A DNA stretch of 64,000 bases, taken from contig DBPT01000005.1 of NCBI GenBank assembly GCA_002304925.1, positions 1 to 64,000 on the forward strand, given 5' to 3'. Numbering within the stretch: the stretch's first letter is position 1; each line of letters opens with the position of its first letter. Of the stretch, positions 28,109 through 37,326 are shown one piece after another. Below the pieces are notes generated by a model that searched no databases, had not been told where the DNA came from, and was given only the letters and a program-made list of their open reading frames with translations. This DNA is from Prolixibacteraceae bacterium UBA1413. Lineage in GTDB: Bacteria; Bacteroidota; Bacteroidia; Bacteroidales; Prolixibacteraceae. The position numbers and the translations under genes are program-made.

Positions 28109-31100
28109 TTATATTTTCAGATTCAGTCCCAGGCTGAAAGTCTTCAGCAAAGGATATGTATTGTACCTGGCAATCGCGTCCTCCTTGTAATCAAAGGTCA
28201 CCACTGGGGACCACAGGTTAGTTCCGGCAAAGAATATGCGGAGTTCCGGGATCTTCAGTCTTTTGCAAACCTCATCGGGAAGGTTATAAGAAATGTTCAG
28301 GTTATTCATCCTTAACTGGTACACATCTTTCATCCAGAAGGTGGATACCCACTGATTCGAAGTGGCATAAAAAGGGCTGGGATATTGGGCATCCGGATTC
28401 TCCGGCGTCCAGAAATCCCTCCAGAATGCCGGGGAATTTTCAGTTTTCGTCGGAACGGTACGGGCCAGCTTGTCAACGGCTTTGTTGGTAATACCATACT
28501 CCATACTGAATAACATGCTTATTTTCAAATCCTTCCATCCGCCTCCCAATGAAACATTGGTGGGCAGCAGGTGTTTCCAAGTGAATTTATCTCCCACCCT
28601 TTCCACGTATTTTTTATCGTACTCATTGATCACTCCATCGGGTTCAAATACCGTTCTGGGCTCCCCCGCCCCGGTATTTCCGGGACGGCCGATATCTTCA
28701 AAAATCAAAGCTCCCAATCCGGCAGGCCTCCCCTCGATCTGGTATCCGTGCCCCCATTTCGCCATCCATTCCGCATTAAGAGCATCAAGTTGTTCCTGCG
28801 TGCGAATGATCCCCTTTGAAATCAAACCTTCTTCCCTTCCTGCTGCTGAAGTGCTCTGTCCGATCGGGTACCTGAAATCTATGGGAAGATATGCGGTAGG
28901 CCGCTCCAGAATCCTGTTGGTGGCATATCCGAAAATCCCGCTGATATCCCAATAGACGTCATGGGAGATCTTCCCCCGGTAATTCACTGACATGTCATAA
29001 CCCCAGGCTTTAAGCCTCCCTATGTTTTCACCCGGCAATTGTCCCAATCCGGCGGTCTCGGGAAATTCCACCGTCCGCTGGTCTAGAATATCATATTGAT
29101 AAGTGTAGAACGCATCGGCAGAAATACCCAGTCTGCTGTCCAGAAATTTAAGGTCTATCCCCAGGTTTTGCATAAAGGATTTTTCCCAACTCACGCCGGA
29201 ACTCACCACATCGGTTTTCCCTCCGATCCCCAACCCTCCCAATGGATTGTCAGCGCCAAACAGGTAACGGTTTGCCGAAAGGGCAAATTTCAGGTTGTAT
29301 TCATAGGGAGAAACCGAACTGTAACCCATCAGGCCTGAAGAGTAACGGATCTTCAGGAAGTCGACGAAGGGGAGTTTTTCCTTCATGAAATTCTCCTCCG
29401 TCACAATCCACCCGAGGGAGGCTGAAGGGAAGATCCCATCTCTTTCCCCCGGGGCGAACAGGGTGGTCGTCTCATACCTGACGGTGGATTCAAAGAGGTA
29501 TTTGTCAGCAAACGAATAGTTCAGACGGAAAACAGCTCCCATGTCTCCGCTCTCCCGCATATCCCCTCCCGTGGTTTTCGTCTGAAAGGCATTCTGGATT
29601 TCCAGTCCGTATGTCTCAATGTTTTCAGCCCGGGCATAAAATCCATACCCGCTCCCTTCCGACTGTTCATAGGTCAGGAAGGACGATAGCGAATGATTAC
29701 CAAACTCCCTGCTGTAGTTGAGGCTCAGGTTGAGCTGGTAATTCTGGCTGCCGCTGTAGGATTCATTGATCCGGTTGTTGTTTTGAATGGTGACAAGCTT
29801 GTTGATCTCATCCCCCAAGATGTACTTGTAATCGGTGCCCAGCAGTTTAAATTCATAGAGGGTGTAAGGAATCAGGTAATCTTTGCCGTAGCCGTGGCTT
29901 TCCCTTCTGTTGTAAGTCGCCGACGCAGTCAGCCCTTTAATGCCAGGAATCTGGTAGGCCAGCCTCAGGTTGAGGGTATTACCCTTGTCAACGGTCTGCC
30001 GGTAACTCTTGGTTTCGAAGAGGTAGAGCGGATTGAAGGAGAGGTTGTTTGCCACAGGATATTCTCCGATATAAGCCGGGGTCCATTTAGGTGCCTGAAG
30101 CAGTTGCTGAAAGAGGTCCTCCATGGTGTTGGAACCCACACCAGAAATGTAAGGTCTTTTGTAATCGCGGCTGTCCAGGGCGATGGTGGCAGAAATGCTC
30201 AGATCATTCGTAATGTCAGCATCTAGACCCAGGCGGTAGGAGAATTTTCCCACCCCTAGATCCGGAAAGTTCCCCTCGGTATAGTTATAGGTTCCTCCGG
30301 CATAATATTTCACCCTTTCACTCCCACCTGAAAAGTTGATGGTATGGCGGGTCACCATGGACCGTTGCCAGGCTTCATCGAGCCAGGTGAAGTTCTGGTT
30401 CTTCATGGCTTCCAGTTCCGTAGGCGAAATGAGCGCGGTGGTATCGTCGGGATACCGGGCATTGATGGCGCGGGCATGGTCAAAGGCACTCAACATCTCC
30501 GTCTGCATGGTGGCATCCATCAATCCGTAACTCCCCGAATAATTGACCCGGAGCTTCCCTTCCTTGCCCCGTTTGGTTTTCACCAGCACCACACCGTTGG
30601 CCCCTTTGCTGCCGTATACGGCGGCGGAGGCATCTTTCAACACGGAATAGCTCTCAATTTCCGAAGGGTCGAGAATGTCAAAGTGCTCCTGGCTCACTTC
30701 AAAACCGTCGACGATATACAGGGGAGAGGGATCTTTGGCCCCGGCTCCCGATTTTCCGAAGGTAGTTTCCGCCCTGATCCGGACCCTGGTTGACGCCCCC
30801 GGGGTTCCCGTGGGCTGGGCGGGGGATACCGAAACCCCTGCCATCCGCCCTTCGAGGAGATTGGTCATGCTCACCGCCGGAATATCCTCGATCTCCGTGG
30901 CCGAGATGCTTGAAATGGATCCCAGAAGGTTCACCCGTTTCACTTCCCCGTAACCCACCACCACCACCTCATCCAGGTCAGTGGCGGCGGACTGCATCCT
31001 TACTTGAATCACTGTCCGCCCCTTTACTGGAATGAATTCCTGGTCATAGCCTACAAAGGATACCTGCAGGGTATCATTCGACCCGGCCAGCAGGGCGAAA

Positions 31101-31333
31101 TTTCCCTTCCCGTCGGTAACCGTCCCCGTCAGGGTATTCTTAATCCTGATGTTCACCCCCGCCATGGGCTCCCTGTTCTCATCGGTGACCTGCCCCGTCA
31201 CCCGCACCTGTTGTGCCGGCAACCAGGTGATGAACATTACCTGGGCAAAAGCCACCAGGAAAAGCATTCTCAATCTTTCGCCGATTTTTCCCGCACCGGG
31301 AAACACTTTTCTTTCCACTCGCAAATCTTTCAT
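28109..31333 (-). CDS. susC: SusC/RagA-family TonB-linked outer-membrane transporter
   Basis: 1074 aa. The N-terminal region has a signal peptide after a short charged leader, then the carboxypeptidase-D-regulatory-like domain (VRVTGQVTDENREPMAGVN), the TonB-box region (LDEVVVVGYGEVKRVNLLG), the plug signature (LYIVDGFEVSQEHFDILD, AAVYGSKGANGVVLVKT) and a barrel ending TFSLGLNLKI. It imports pectic oligosaccharides with SusD2. No LacI-type operator is seen in the 117 bp leader, in contrast to susC1, so this unit may be driven from the upstream catabolic cluster or by an unseen regulator. Confidence 0.93.
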   Translation of the reverse strand: MKDLRVERKVFPGAGKIGERLRMLFLVAFAQVMFITWLPAQQVRVTGQVTDENREPMAGVNIRIKNTLTGTVTDGKGNFALLAGSNDTLQVSFVGYDQEFIPVKGRTVIQVRMQSAATDLDEVVVVGYGEVKRVNLLGSISSISATEIEDIPAVSMTNLLEGRMAGVSVSPAQPTGTPGASTRVRIRAETTFGKSGAGAKDPSPLYIVDGFEVSQEHFDILDPSEIESYSVLKDASAAVYGSKGANGVVLVKTKRGKEGKLRVNYSGSYGLMDATMQTEMLSAFDHARAINARYPDDTTALISPTELEAMKNQNFTWLDEAWQRSMVTRHTINFSGGSERVKYYAGGTYNYTEGNFPDLGVGKFSYRLGLDADITNDLSISATIALDSRDYKRPYISGVGSNTMEDLFQQLLQAPKWTPAYIGEYPVANNLSFNPLYLFETKSYRQTVDKGNTLNLRLAYQIPGIKGLTASATYNRRESHGYGKDYLIPYTLYEFKLLGTDYKYILGDEINKLVTIQNNNRINESYSGSQNYQLNLSLNYSREFGNHSLSSFLTYEQSEGSGYGFYARAENIETYGLEIQNAFQTKTTGGDMRESGDMGAVFRLNYSFADKYLFESTVRYETTTLFAPGERDGIFPSASLGWIVTEENFMKEKLPFVDFLKIRYSSGLMGYSSVSPYEYNLKFALSANRYLFGADNPLGGLGIGGKTDVVSSGVSWEKSFMQNLGIDLKFLDSRLGISADAFYTYQYDILDQRTVEFPETAGLGQLPGENIGRLKAWGYDMSVNYRGKISHDVYWDISGIFGYATNRILERPTAYLPIDFRYPIGQSTSAAGREEGLISKGIIRTQEQLDALNAEWMAKWGHGYQIEGRPAGLGALIFEDIGRPGNTGAGEPRTVFEPDGVINEYDKKYVERVGDKFTWKHLLPTNVSLGGGWKDLKISMLFSMEYGITNKAVDKLARTVPTKTENSPAFWRDFWTPENPDAQYPSPFYATSNQWVSTFWMKDVYQLRMNNLNISYNLPDEVCKRLKIPELRIFFAGTNLWSPVVTFDYKEDAIARYNTYPLLKTFSLGLNLKI

Positions 31334-31402
31334 TAACTTCAGGTTTAATGATTGAAACTTGTTCTCCTGACCCCTTCTCCCCGGATCTTATCAAACCACC
31401 GT

Positions 31403-31420
31403 CCGGGATATTTCTCCCGG
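31403..31420. repeat. Perfect 6-bp inverted repeat in susC2 leader
   Basis: CCGGGA and TCCCGG flank a six-base loop in the 117-bp gap between the T9SS gene stop and susC2. No T-run follows the stem on the minus strand, so it is not a convincing terminator. It could fold in the mRNA leader of susC2 or mark a processing site. Confidence 0.3.
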
Positions 31421-31450
31421 CCATGCCTGCTTTTTCCGGTATGCCAGGGG

Positions 31451-32458
31451 CTACTTAAGCAAAACCTTGGCTGTCGTCACATTTTCGCCTGCCCGGGCCT
31501 TAACCACATAGATGCCATCAGGAACCCCTTCCATATTGAGCAGTGCGGTATGAGAAGCCGTTTTGACAACCATTCCCGACAGGTTGCAGACCACGACATC
31601 AGCAGTTTCAGTAAGCCTGATATGCTTTCCGGCTCCGTAAATCTTCAGGCTATTTGCAGAGACTTCCCTCACCGGAGTGGTCTTTGGTGTGCCATACACC
31701 TTCAAATCATGGATTCTGGGAGTCTGGCCCCCGGCTTCCCCGAAACGGAGCATGATGTTCTCTGCCCAGATCCCGTCTTCCCAGGTCATCCCAAAAGCGG
31801 AAGGATCGCAGCGATATCCATTGTAGCTCTTCTCGCGTGATACCACATCTTTGGTGAAACTTGCGGCATAACCCGCACCCCCGGGCTGATAGCGCAGGGT
31901 ATCCCAGCTCTCCCCGTTGTCAATGCTGAATTCGCACATCACTCCCCGCTTATTCCCCCCGGTGCTGGAATGGGTCCACTGGATCACCTCCACAAATTCA
32001 AGGGCCCGGAGATCCGCGATGAACCATCCGTGCACCGTCGGGGGAGTGGAGCTGTAATTTCTGCTGATTTCCACAAATCCGTCGGACACATTGGCGCTAT
32101 TGGAAGTCTCTTGGGAAAAGGCATAGGCACTTTTCCACGCCGGGGCAAAGGCACACTGGTAAAAATAGTAGCGAATGGTCCCGAATTCTCCGCCAAGGAC
32201 CGGAACTTCCACGGTATCGTTCTTATAACCGTAAATCACCGTGGTTCCATCGTCATCAAAACTGTTGTCACTGTTCCCTTTATCCGGATCAGGATCGGTA
32301 TGAAAAAAATCAAAACCCTGGAAATTTTCGTTCAGCACCAGGGGCTCCGACGGACTTAATTCCCCCCAAACCACCCCTGTGCCCGTATTCAACTGACCGT
32401 AAAGGGAAAAACCAAAGCCACCCGACAAAATCAGGAGGATTGAACAAACTTTCTTCAT
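31451..32458 (-). CDS. T9SS-exported beta-sandwich protein, paralogue B, function unknown
   Basis: 335 aa with a signal peptide (residues 1-21). The mature part starts with a short conserved lead (TGVVWGELSPSEPLVLNENF) followed by an acidic stretch of Asp and Asn, FVEISRNYSSTPPT, FVEVIQWTHSSTGGNKRG and SYNGYRCDPSAFGMTWEDGIW. The mostly beta composition suggests a carbohydrate-binding or lyase-type jelly roll. The last 70 residues (LKIYGAGKHIRLTETADVVV to GIYVVKARAGE) are a T9SS type A sorting domain. It is an obvious tandem duplicate of the next gene upstream (32469-33479), 10 bp away. Position before susC2 suggests a surface glycan-binding protein, but enzymatic activity cannot be excluded. 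Confidence 0.7.
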   Translation of the reverse strand: MKKVCSILLILSGGFGFSLYGQLNTGTGVVWGELSPSEPLVLNENFQGFDFFHTDPDPDKGNSDNSFDDDGTTVIYGYKNDTVEVPVLGGEFGTIRYYFYQCAFAPAWKSAYAFSQETSNSANVSDGFVEISRNYSSTPPTVHGWFIADLRALEFVEVIQWTHSSTGGNKRGVMCEFSIDNGESWDTLRYQPGGAGYAASFTKDVVSREKSYNGYRCDPSAFGMTWEDGIWAENIMLRFGEAGGQTPRIHDLKVYGTPKTTPVREVSANSLKIYGAGKHIRLTETADVVVCNLSGMVVKTASHTALLNMEGVPDGIYVVKARAGENVTTAKVLLK

Positions 32459-32468
32459 CGTTAAATTT

Positions 32469-33479
32469 TTATTGAATGATAACTTTTTTCGTTTGCATCA
32501 GCGGACCGGCAATCGCCGTTACCAGGTAAATTCCGTCAGGCAGATCCCCCATGTGGACCATGGTGGCGTTGGCCGCTTTCCTGACGAGGGTTCCGGCGAT
32601 GGAATACACTTCCACGTCGGCAGGTTCTGAGATCCTGATCTTTCTATCAAAGCAGCGGATTCCCAACTGCGGCTGACCGACCTGTTGAACCGCCGAGGGG
32701 GGAGAATAGGTACCGTAAATCTTGATGTCGTGGATCCTGGGTACCTGGCCGTTACATACCCCGAAACGGAGCATGACATTCCCCGCCCAGATTCCGTCCT
32801 CCCAGGTCATCCCATAGGCGGAAGGATCACAATAGATATCATTGAAGGTCTTCTCACGGGTTTCCACATCTTTGGTGAAGCTGGAGGCATAAGCACTTTG
32901 CGCCGGCTGGTACCGCAAGGTATCCCAGGTGGTTCCGTCGTCAACGGAGAACTCCAGCATGACACCCCGCTTGTTCCCCCCGCAGCTGGAGTGCGTCCAC
33001 TGGATCACCTCCACAAATTCGATCTGACGCAGGTCCACCACAAACTCCCCCTGAATCGTCGGGGGATCAGAGCTGTAATTCCTGCTGATCTCCACAAAAC
33101 CGTTGGATACATTGGGCGTATTTTCAACACTGTTCTTGAATGCATAGGCTGTCTTCCACGTCGGGGCAAAGGCACACTGCTTGAAAAGGTAAGTGATTTT
33201 TCCGTTGGCGCTGCCAAGGATCGGAACTTCCACAGAATCATTCTTATACCCATAGATCACGGTTTCCCCATCGTTGTCATAAGAATTGTTGCTGTTCCCC
33301 ATGTCGGCCGTTGAATCAGAATGAAAAAACGTAAATCCCTGGAAATTTTCAATGAGCAATAAGGGTTCCGAGGGGGAAAGACCACCCCAGGGCACCCCTG
33401 TGCCCATATCCTGGGCCAAGCCCGGAAGATCCGAAAAGGCCAGGAAACAGATTGTCATCATTAAAATTCTTGTTTTCAT
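32469..33479 (-). CDS. T9SS-exported beta-sandwich protein, paralogue A, function unknown
   Basis: 336 aa with a signal peptide (residues 1-22). It shares the full architecture of 31451-32458: TGVPWGGLSPSEPLLLIENF, GETVIYGYKNDSVEVPILG, FVEISRNYSSDPPTIQ, FVEVIQWTHSSCGGNKRG, DPSAYGMTWEDGIWAGN and a C-terminal T9SS sorting domain ending GIYLVTAIAGPLMQTKKV. The signal-peptide and sorting-domain regions differ most and the core is the most alike, as expected after duplication with selection on the core. It is the first of the pair, 48 bp after the symporter gene. Confidence 0.7.
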   Translation of the reverse strand: MKTRILMMTICFLAFSDLPGLAQDMGTGVPWGGLSPSEPLLLIENFQGFTFFHSDSTADMGNSNNSYDNDGETVIYGYKNDSVEVPILGSANGKITYLFKQCAFAPTWKTAYAFKNSVENTPNVSNGFVEISRNYSSDPPTIQGEFVVDLRQIEFVEVIQWTHSSCGGNKRGVMLEFSVDDGTTWDTLRYQPAQSAYASSFTKDVETREKTFNDIYCDPSAYGMTWEDGIWAGNVMLRFGVCNGQVPRIHDIKIYGTYSPPSAVQQVGQPQLGIRCFDRKIRISEPADVEVYSIAGTLVRKAANATMVHMGDLPDGIYLVTAIAGPLMQTKKVIIQ

Positions 33480-33512
33480 TGGTCTCTCTCTTTTAAATTG
33501 AAATTATTATGA

Positions 33513-33524
33513 AATTACGTAATT
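33513..33524. promoter_or_regulatory. 12-bp palindrome AATTACGTAATT, possible regulator site
   Basis: A perfect 12-bp palindrome lies in the 48-bp gap between the symporter stop and the first T9SS paralogue. The place fits an operator for a promoter serving the T9SS-susC2 genes. No cognate regulator is known, and AT-rich palindromes of this size occur by chance. Confidence 0.25.
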
Positions 33525-33527
33525 CAC

Positions 33528-35108
33528 TCAGGACGGTTCAGAATTCTGCTGCCGTTTCAATTTGCGCCAGCCGTACCAGGTAAGCGACTCTTCAGCCGGT
33601 TTTGCCGGAAAGAGAAGGCTGACGCCATAGGCGACAATCATCAGCACCACATGGCTGTACACACCGATCATGTATTTGTGGTGCGTGAAGTTAAGATTTC
33701 CCAGGTCCATCAGTAAAACCTCGCGACCGCCCCACTCCACGGTGGTGGAGGTCAGAACGGCGTAAAAGGTGAATAGAATACAGGCCAGAATACCTGCGTA
33801 CATCCCCTTTTTGTTGGTTCTTCTGCTGAAAATGCCAAGCAGGAACATGCCGGCAATTCCCCCTGAAAAGATGGCATACAGGGTAAAGACGATCCCCAGA
33901 ACACCTTCTCCTCCCGAAAAAACATAGAACAGTGCCACTATGATGGTTCCCGCCCCTGCCAGAAAGGTAAACAACCGGCCCGCCAGCAGCTGACCTTTGG
34001 CAGAGGTGTCGGGTTTCCACCGAAGGTAATAATCTTCAAGGCAGATGGCTGACAGACAGTTCAGGTCGGAATCGAGGCTTGAAAAGGCAGCGGCGATCAA
34101 GGCTGAAATGACCAGTCCGACTACCCCGACGGGAAGTTTTGTCATGATGAAAAGGGGAAAGACCGAATCGGGCTTCATATCGGGCGGGAGAACCTCCCCG
34201 CTGATATGGTAGTACGAGAAGAGGGCAGTACCGATGAACATAAACATAGCCCATACCGGTACGCAGAAGAGGATCCCGATCAAGGAGGCTTTTATGGCTT
34301 CCTTGTCTGATTTGGCGGTCAGATACCGCTGAACGATGGTCTGGTCCGCTCCGTATTTCTGAATGGCATAGAAGATTCCGTTGATCGCCATGACCCAGAA
34401 GGTCAGGTTGACAAAGTCGAAATCAAAGGGTCCGAATCCAATCTTTCCGTTTTCTGCCGCCACCTCCCAGATTCTCACCGGACCGCCTTCCACCGAAAAA
34501 AGAAGAATGGCCAGGGCGATGATGCCCCCGGAAATCAGGAGAAAACCCTGAATGACATCCAGCCATACGATGGCTTCCATTCCGCCAATGATGGTAAAAA
34601 GGACCACGGAAACCCCGATCACCAGGACAATGTAGACGGTATCAATACCGGTCATACTGTTTAATGCCAGCGACAACAGATACAAAACCGTTCCCATCCG
34701 TGCAAAATGGTTCAGGGTAAATCCCAGCGATGAATAAAGGCGCGCAAGGAAGCCGAAGCGCTTCTCAAAATACTCATAAGCACTCAACCGGATCACTTTC
34801 CGGTACAGAGGAACGATCATCCAGACTATAATAAGCAGGACGAGGGGGACCATCAGTCCCTGAACCAGCCTTATCCAATTGGAAGAAAAACCTTCGCCCG
34901 GATAGGCAATGAAGGTAACACTGCTGATCACCGTGGCAAGGATGGACATGCCGATGGCCCAGGCAGGAAGCTTCCCCCCTGCCTTGAAGTAGTACCCGGC
35001 ATCTTTCTGCCGCCCCGAAAAGCGAAGACCTACCACGATCGACAAAGCAAGCGTGGCAATGACAATGGCATAATCAATGAAATGAGCCGAAGTAGTAATT
35101 CCTGTCAT
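33528..35108 (-). CDS. Sodium:solute symporter (SSS family)
   Basis: 526 aa with about 13-14 hydrophobic helices. Family marks include the N-terminal IDYAIVIATLALSIVVGLRFSG, the GYYFKAGGKLPAWAIGMSILAT segment with TVISSVTF, the SAYEYFEKRFG loop and the conserved SSLDSDLNCLSAICLEDYY stretch. It is an inner-membrane sodium-coupled importer. It overlaps the DUF1537 kinase gene by 4 bp and ends the catabolic cluster, so it most likely takes up the acid or sugar handled by that cluster. The substrate is not readable from sequence. A free sugar acid released in the periplasm by RG-II enzymes is the contextual suggestion. Confidence 0.85.
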   Translation of the reverse strand: MTGITTSAHFIDYAIVIATLALSIVVGLRFSGRQKDAGYYFKAGGKLPAWAIGMSILATVISSVTFIAYPGEGFSSNWIRLVQGLMVPLVLLIIVWMIVPLYRKVIRLSAYEYFEKRFGFLARLYSSLGFTLNHFARMGTVLYLLSLALNSMTGIDTVYIVLVIGVSVVLFTIIGGMEAIVWLDVIQGFLLISGGIIALAILLFSVEGGPVRIWEVAAENGKIGFGPFDFDFVNLTFWVMAINGIFYAIQKYGADQTIVQRYLTAKSDKEAIKASLIGILFCVPVWAMFMFIGTALFSYYHISGEVLPPDMKPDSVFPLFIMTKLPVGVVGLVISALIAAAFSSLDSDLNCLSAICLEDYYLRWKPDTSAKGQLLAGRLFTFLAGAGTIIVALFYVFSGGEGVLGIVFTLYAIFSGGIAGMFLLGIFSRRTNKKGMYAGILACILFTFYAVLTSTTVEWGGREVLLMDLGNLNFTHHKYMIGVYSHVVLMIVAYGVSLLFPAKPAEESLTWYGWRKLKRQQNSEPS

Positions 35109-36310
35109 ACAATTTCTATTAAGTCATTCCTTTTCTCCAATGGCAGGCTCGAAGGCCATGAATAGCTCCCCGGTTTTGTGGTGATCCATAGAGCGGGGTA
35201 TTTTCTGACTTTCATCTGGATGATACCCCTGTCAATGACCCGGCACGGATACATCTTCTTAATTCTTAAAACCCTGAGAATTTCAGAAGTTGTGGCGCCT
35301 CCTTCAATGAACAGATCGGTCAGGTCAACTTCTTTCATCACTTGTTGAACAAGCAGCGCCATTGTCTCCCTGATTCGTTTGGCCAGTATCCTTTCGCTTC
35401 TCCCCGAATACCCGGCCATGACAGCCACTTTCCGGTTTTCACGGAGATTTTTAACCACTCCGCTTACCCAATCGTCAAAATGAATCCTGGCAAAATCCCT
35501 GCGGAGGTATATTTCTTCCGGCATATTCTGGAAGAGAATCCCTGCGGAGCACAGGGAGTCCACAAATTCGGGTCTTTTGGGGTATCTGCTGCCAAAAATA
35601 AATAATGTCTTTTCCCCCGGGAAAAAAATGCTATTTTCCGAAAACGGATTTCCCGAAAATTTGCTGCTGAGGAGCATGTCAAAAAATTCCGCCCCGCCGG
35701 CAAGTGCGGTTGTGTCATCCGTTCTTGAAATCCATTTCAGCATGTCGTTCTGATCTTTGACATCCGCAACGACAATACCCTCTTCGGGAAGATCCTCCTC
35801 CACCGATTTCGAAAAGACCTGACATCCTGAATTCTGCAGGATTTCAAGGACTGAGGAGGATCTTACAGGGAAATCGGGATCATTGGCAAAGTCAGTTTCT
35901 GCCAGCGGAACGGATGAGATCATGAAAATGCCGTTTTGAATAGTCCTCCCAAAATGGGGATTTCCGGCCACAATCAAGGCTTTCTTAATTCCGGAAACCT
36001 CCATCTGGGTATGAAGTTCCTGACCTACATTGCCACGCAGGACAGAGTCTACTTTTTTATAGATCAACGATGGCTGAATCTTGTTGAGAAGTTCTGTAAT
36101 TTTCCGAATCACAGGAACAGCCTGCATAGGAGAGAGGGACCGGGTATCGGTGGCAATAATCAGCAAATCGATACCGGAAACAGCCTTCACTTTCGTTTCT
36201 ATCAGAACACGCAAACCATGGTTCAGACCAATACCCCCGATTTCGGCAGCTCCCGTAAAATCATCTGCAATCACAGCAATCATATGGTCTCTGTTTTTCA
36301 ATTCCGGCAC
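35105..36310 (-). CDS. Four-carbon acid sugar kinase (DUF1537 family)
   Basis: 401 aa. The N-terminal domain opens IAVIADDFTGAAEIGGIGL with IIATDTRSLSP, the substrate-binding signature of the DUF1537 acid sugar kinases. KKVDSVLRGNVGQEL and ALIVAGNPHFGRT follow. The C-terminal nucleotide-binding domain has VAVMAGYSGRSERIL and LFIEGGATTSEILRVL. The family (DtnK, OtnK and others) phosphorylates four-carbon sugar acids such as D-threonate or D-erythronate at C4. One branch (OiaK) acts on 3-oxo-isoapionate, but no RuBisCO-like partner is seen here. Overlaps with PdxA2 (13 bp) and the symporter (4 bp) show translational coupling. With PdxA2 next to it, a tetronate pathway ending in dihydroxyacetone phosphate is the best reading. 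Confidence 0.85.
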   Translation of the reverse strand: MPELKNRDHMIAVIADDFTGAAEIGGIGLNHGLRVLIETKVKAVSGIDLLIIATDTRSLSPMQAVPVIRKITELLNKIQPSLIYKKVDSVLRGNVGQELHTQMEVSGIKKALIVAGNPHFGRTIQNGIFMISSVPLAETDFANDPDFPVRSSSVLEILQNSGCQVFSKSVEEDLPEEGIVVADVKDQNDMLKWISRTDDTTALAGGAEFFDMLLSSKFSGNPFSENSIFFPGEKTLFIFGSRYPKRPEFVDSLCSAGILFQNMPEEIYLRRDFARIHFDDWVSGVVKNLRENRKVAVMAGYSGRSERILAKRIRETMALLVQQVMKEVDLTDLFIEGGATTSEILRVLRIKKMYPCRVIDRGIIQMKVRKYPALWITTKPGSYSWPSSLPLEKRNDLIEIV

Positions 36311-37326
36311 ATTTTGCTAGCATAATAGATCGCCTGAAGCAAAGCATCGGGAGAAGCCAGGTTTTTCCCGGCAATTTCAAAAGCCGTCCCATGATCAACG
36401 GAAGTTCTGATGATCGGCAATCCAAGCGTTATGTTAACACCGCTGACATTTTTCATGGCCCCCCTTTTTCTATCCCAGCTGAAACCTTTCATTTTAAAGG
36501 GAATATGTCCCTGGTCATGGTACATGGCCACACAACCGTCGTACCTGCCACCGGCAGCCATGGCAAAGAGGGTGTCGGGAGGAACCGGGCCTTCGACTTG
36601 GAAACCGCGGTCTTTTGCTTCGGCAATGGCGGGAACAATCTCTGCAATCTCCTCATCCCCGAACAACCCTTCGTCCCCGGCATGGGGATTCAGTCCGGCC
36701 ACTCCGATTCGGGGAAAAGAAATTCCCAGCCTTGCCAATCCTTCGTGCAATAACCCGATGCACTCCAGAATCCGCTCCTTCCTGACCAGATCACATGCTT
36801 TTCTCAACGGGACATGCGTACTTACATGCACCACCTTCAGTCTCCTGTCAGCAAGCATCATTGCATAAGAGGAGGTTTGGGTAAAGTGGGCGAAAATTTC
36901 GGTATGCCCTTCAAATGGACATCCGGCTTCCTGCAGGGCTTTTTTGTTAACCGGACAGGTAACCGTACTATCCACTTCACCTTTCAAAGCCATTTCAATC
37001 GCTTTCAGAATGGAGCGATAAGCTACATCACCGGCAACTGCCGAAATTTGCCCGTTATGAATACCTTCAGGATGGTCAACAGGCAAATCCAGGACATCCA
37101 TAGTTCCGGGTTCAAATCCAGCCTCATCCGCGCTCCTGACGGTACGGATCTTCAGCCCCGGGGCTGTTTCCCGGGCGACACGGGTCATTATCCCGCTATT
37201 CCCGGTCAACAACGGCCTGCACCAGGTATGGATCCGCCGATCACAAAAAGCCTTCACCGCAATTTCAGGACCTATCCCCGCAGGATCGCCCATGGTAATG
37301 GTCAGTATCGGTTTCTCAGACTTCAT
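36298..37326 (-). CDS. pdxA2: PdxA2-type 4-phospho-tetronate dehydrogenase
   Basis: 342 aa. The PdxA fold is clear from MGDPAGIGPEI, TCPVNKKALQEAG, FEGHTEIFAHF, NPHAGDEGLFGDEE and MYHDQGHIPFK. Metal-ligand histidines are His171, His215 and His270. Together with the operon partner DUF1537 kinase it belongs to the PdxA2 type that oxidises D-threonate 4-phosphate or D-erythronate 4-phosphate and decarboxylates to dihydroxyacetone phosphate, rather than to pyridoxal phosphate synthesis. It overlaps the aldolase gene by 4 bp and the kinase by 13 bp. The YHDQGHIP variant also points to PdxA2 as I recall it. Confidence 0.85.
   Translation of the reverse strand: MKSEKPILTITMGDPAGIGPEIAVKAFCDRRIHTWCRPLLTGNSGIMTRVARETAPGLKIRTVRSADEAGFEPGTMDVLDLPVDHPEGIHNGQISAVAGDVAYRSILKAIEMALKGEVDSTVTCPVNKKALQEAGCPFEGHTEIFAHFTQTSSYAMMLADRRLKVVHVSTHVPLRKACDLVRKERILECIGLLHEGLARLGISFPRIGVAGLNPHAGDEGLFGDEEIAEIVPAIAEAKDRGFQVEGPVPPDTLFAMAAGGRYDGCVAMYHDQGHIPFKMKGFSWDRKRGAMKNVSGVNITLGLPIIRTSVDHGTAFEIAGKNLASPDALLQAIYYASKMCRN

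Noticed and set aside
31403..31420. Intrinsic terminator before susC2
   Set aside because: The stem is perfect but no T-run follows on the coding strand; listed only as an inverted repeat.
36298..37326. PdxA of pyridoxal phosphate synthesis
   Set aside because: Pairing with a DUF1537 kinase and the YHDQGHIP variant fit the PdxA2 catabolic type, and no other vitamin B6 gene is near.
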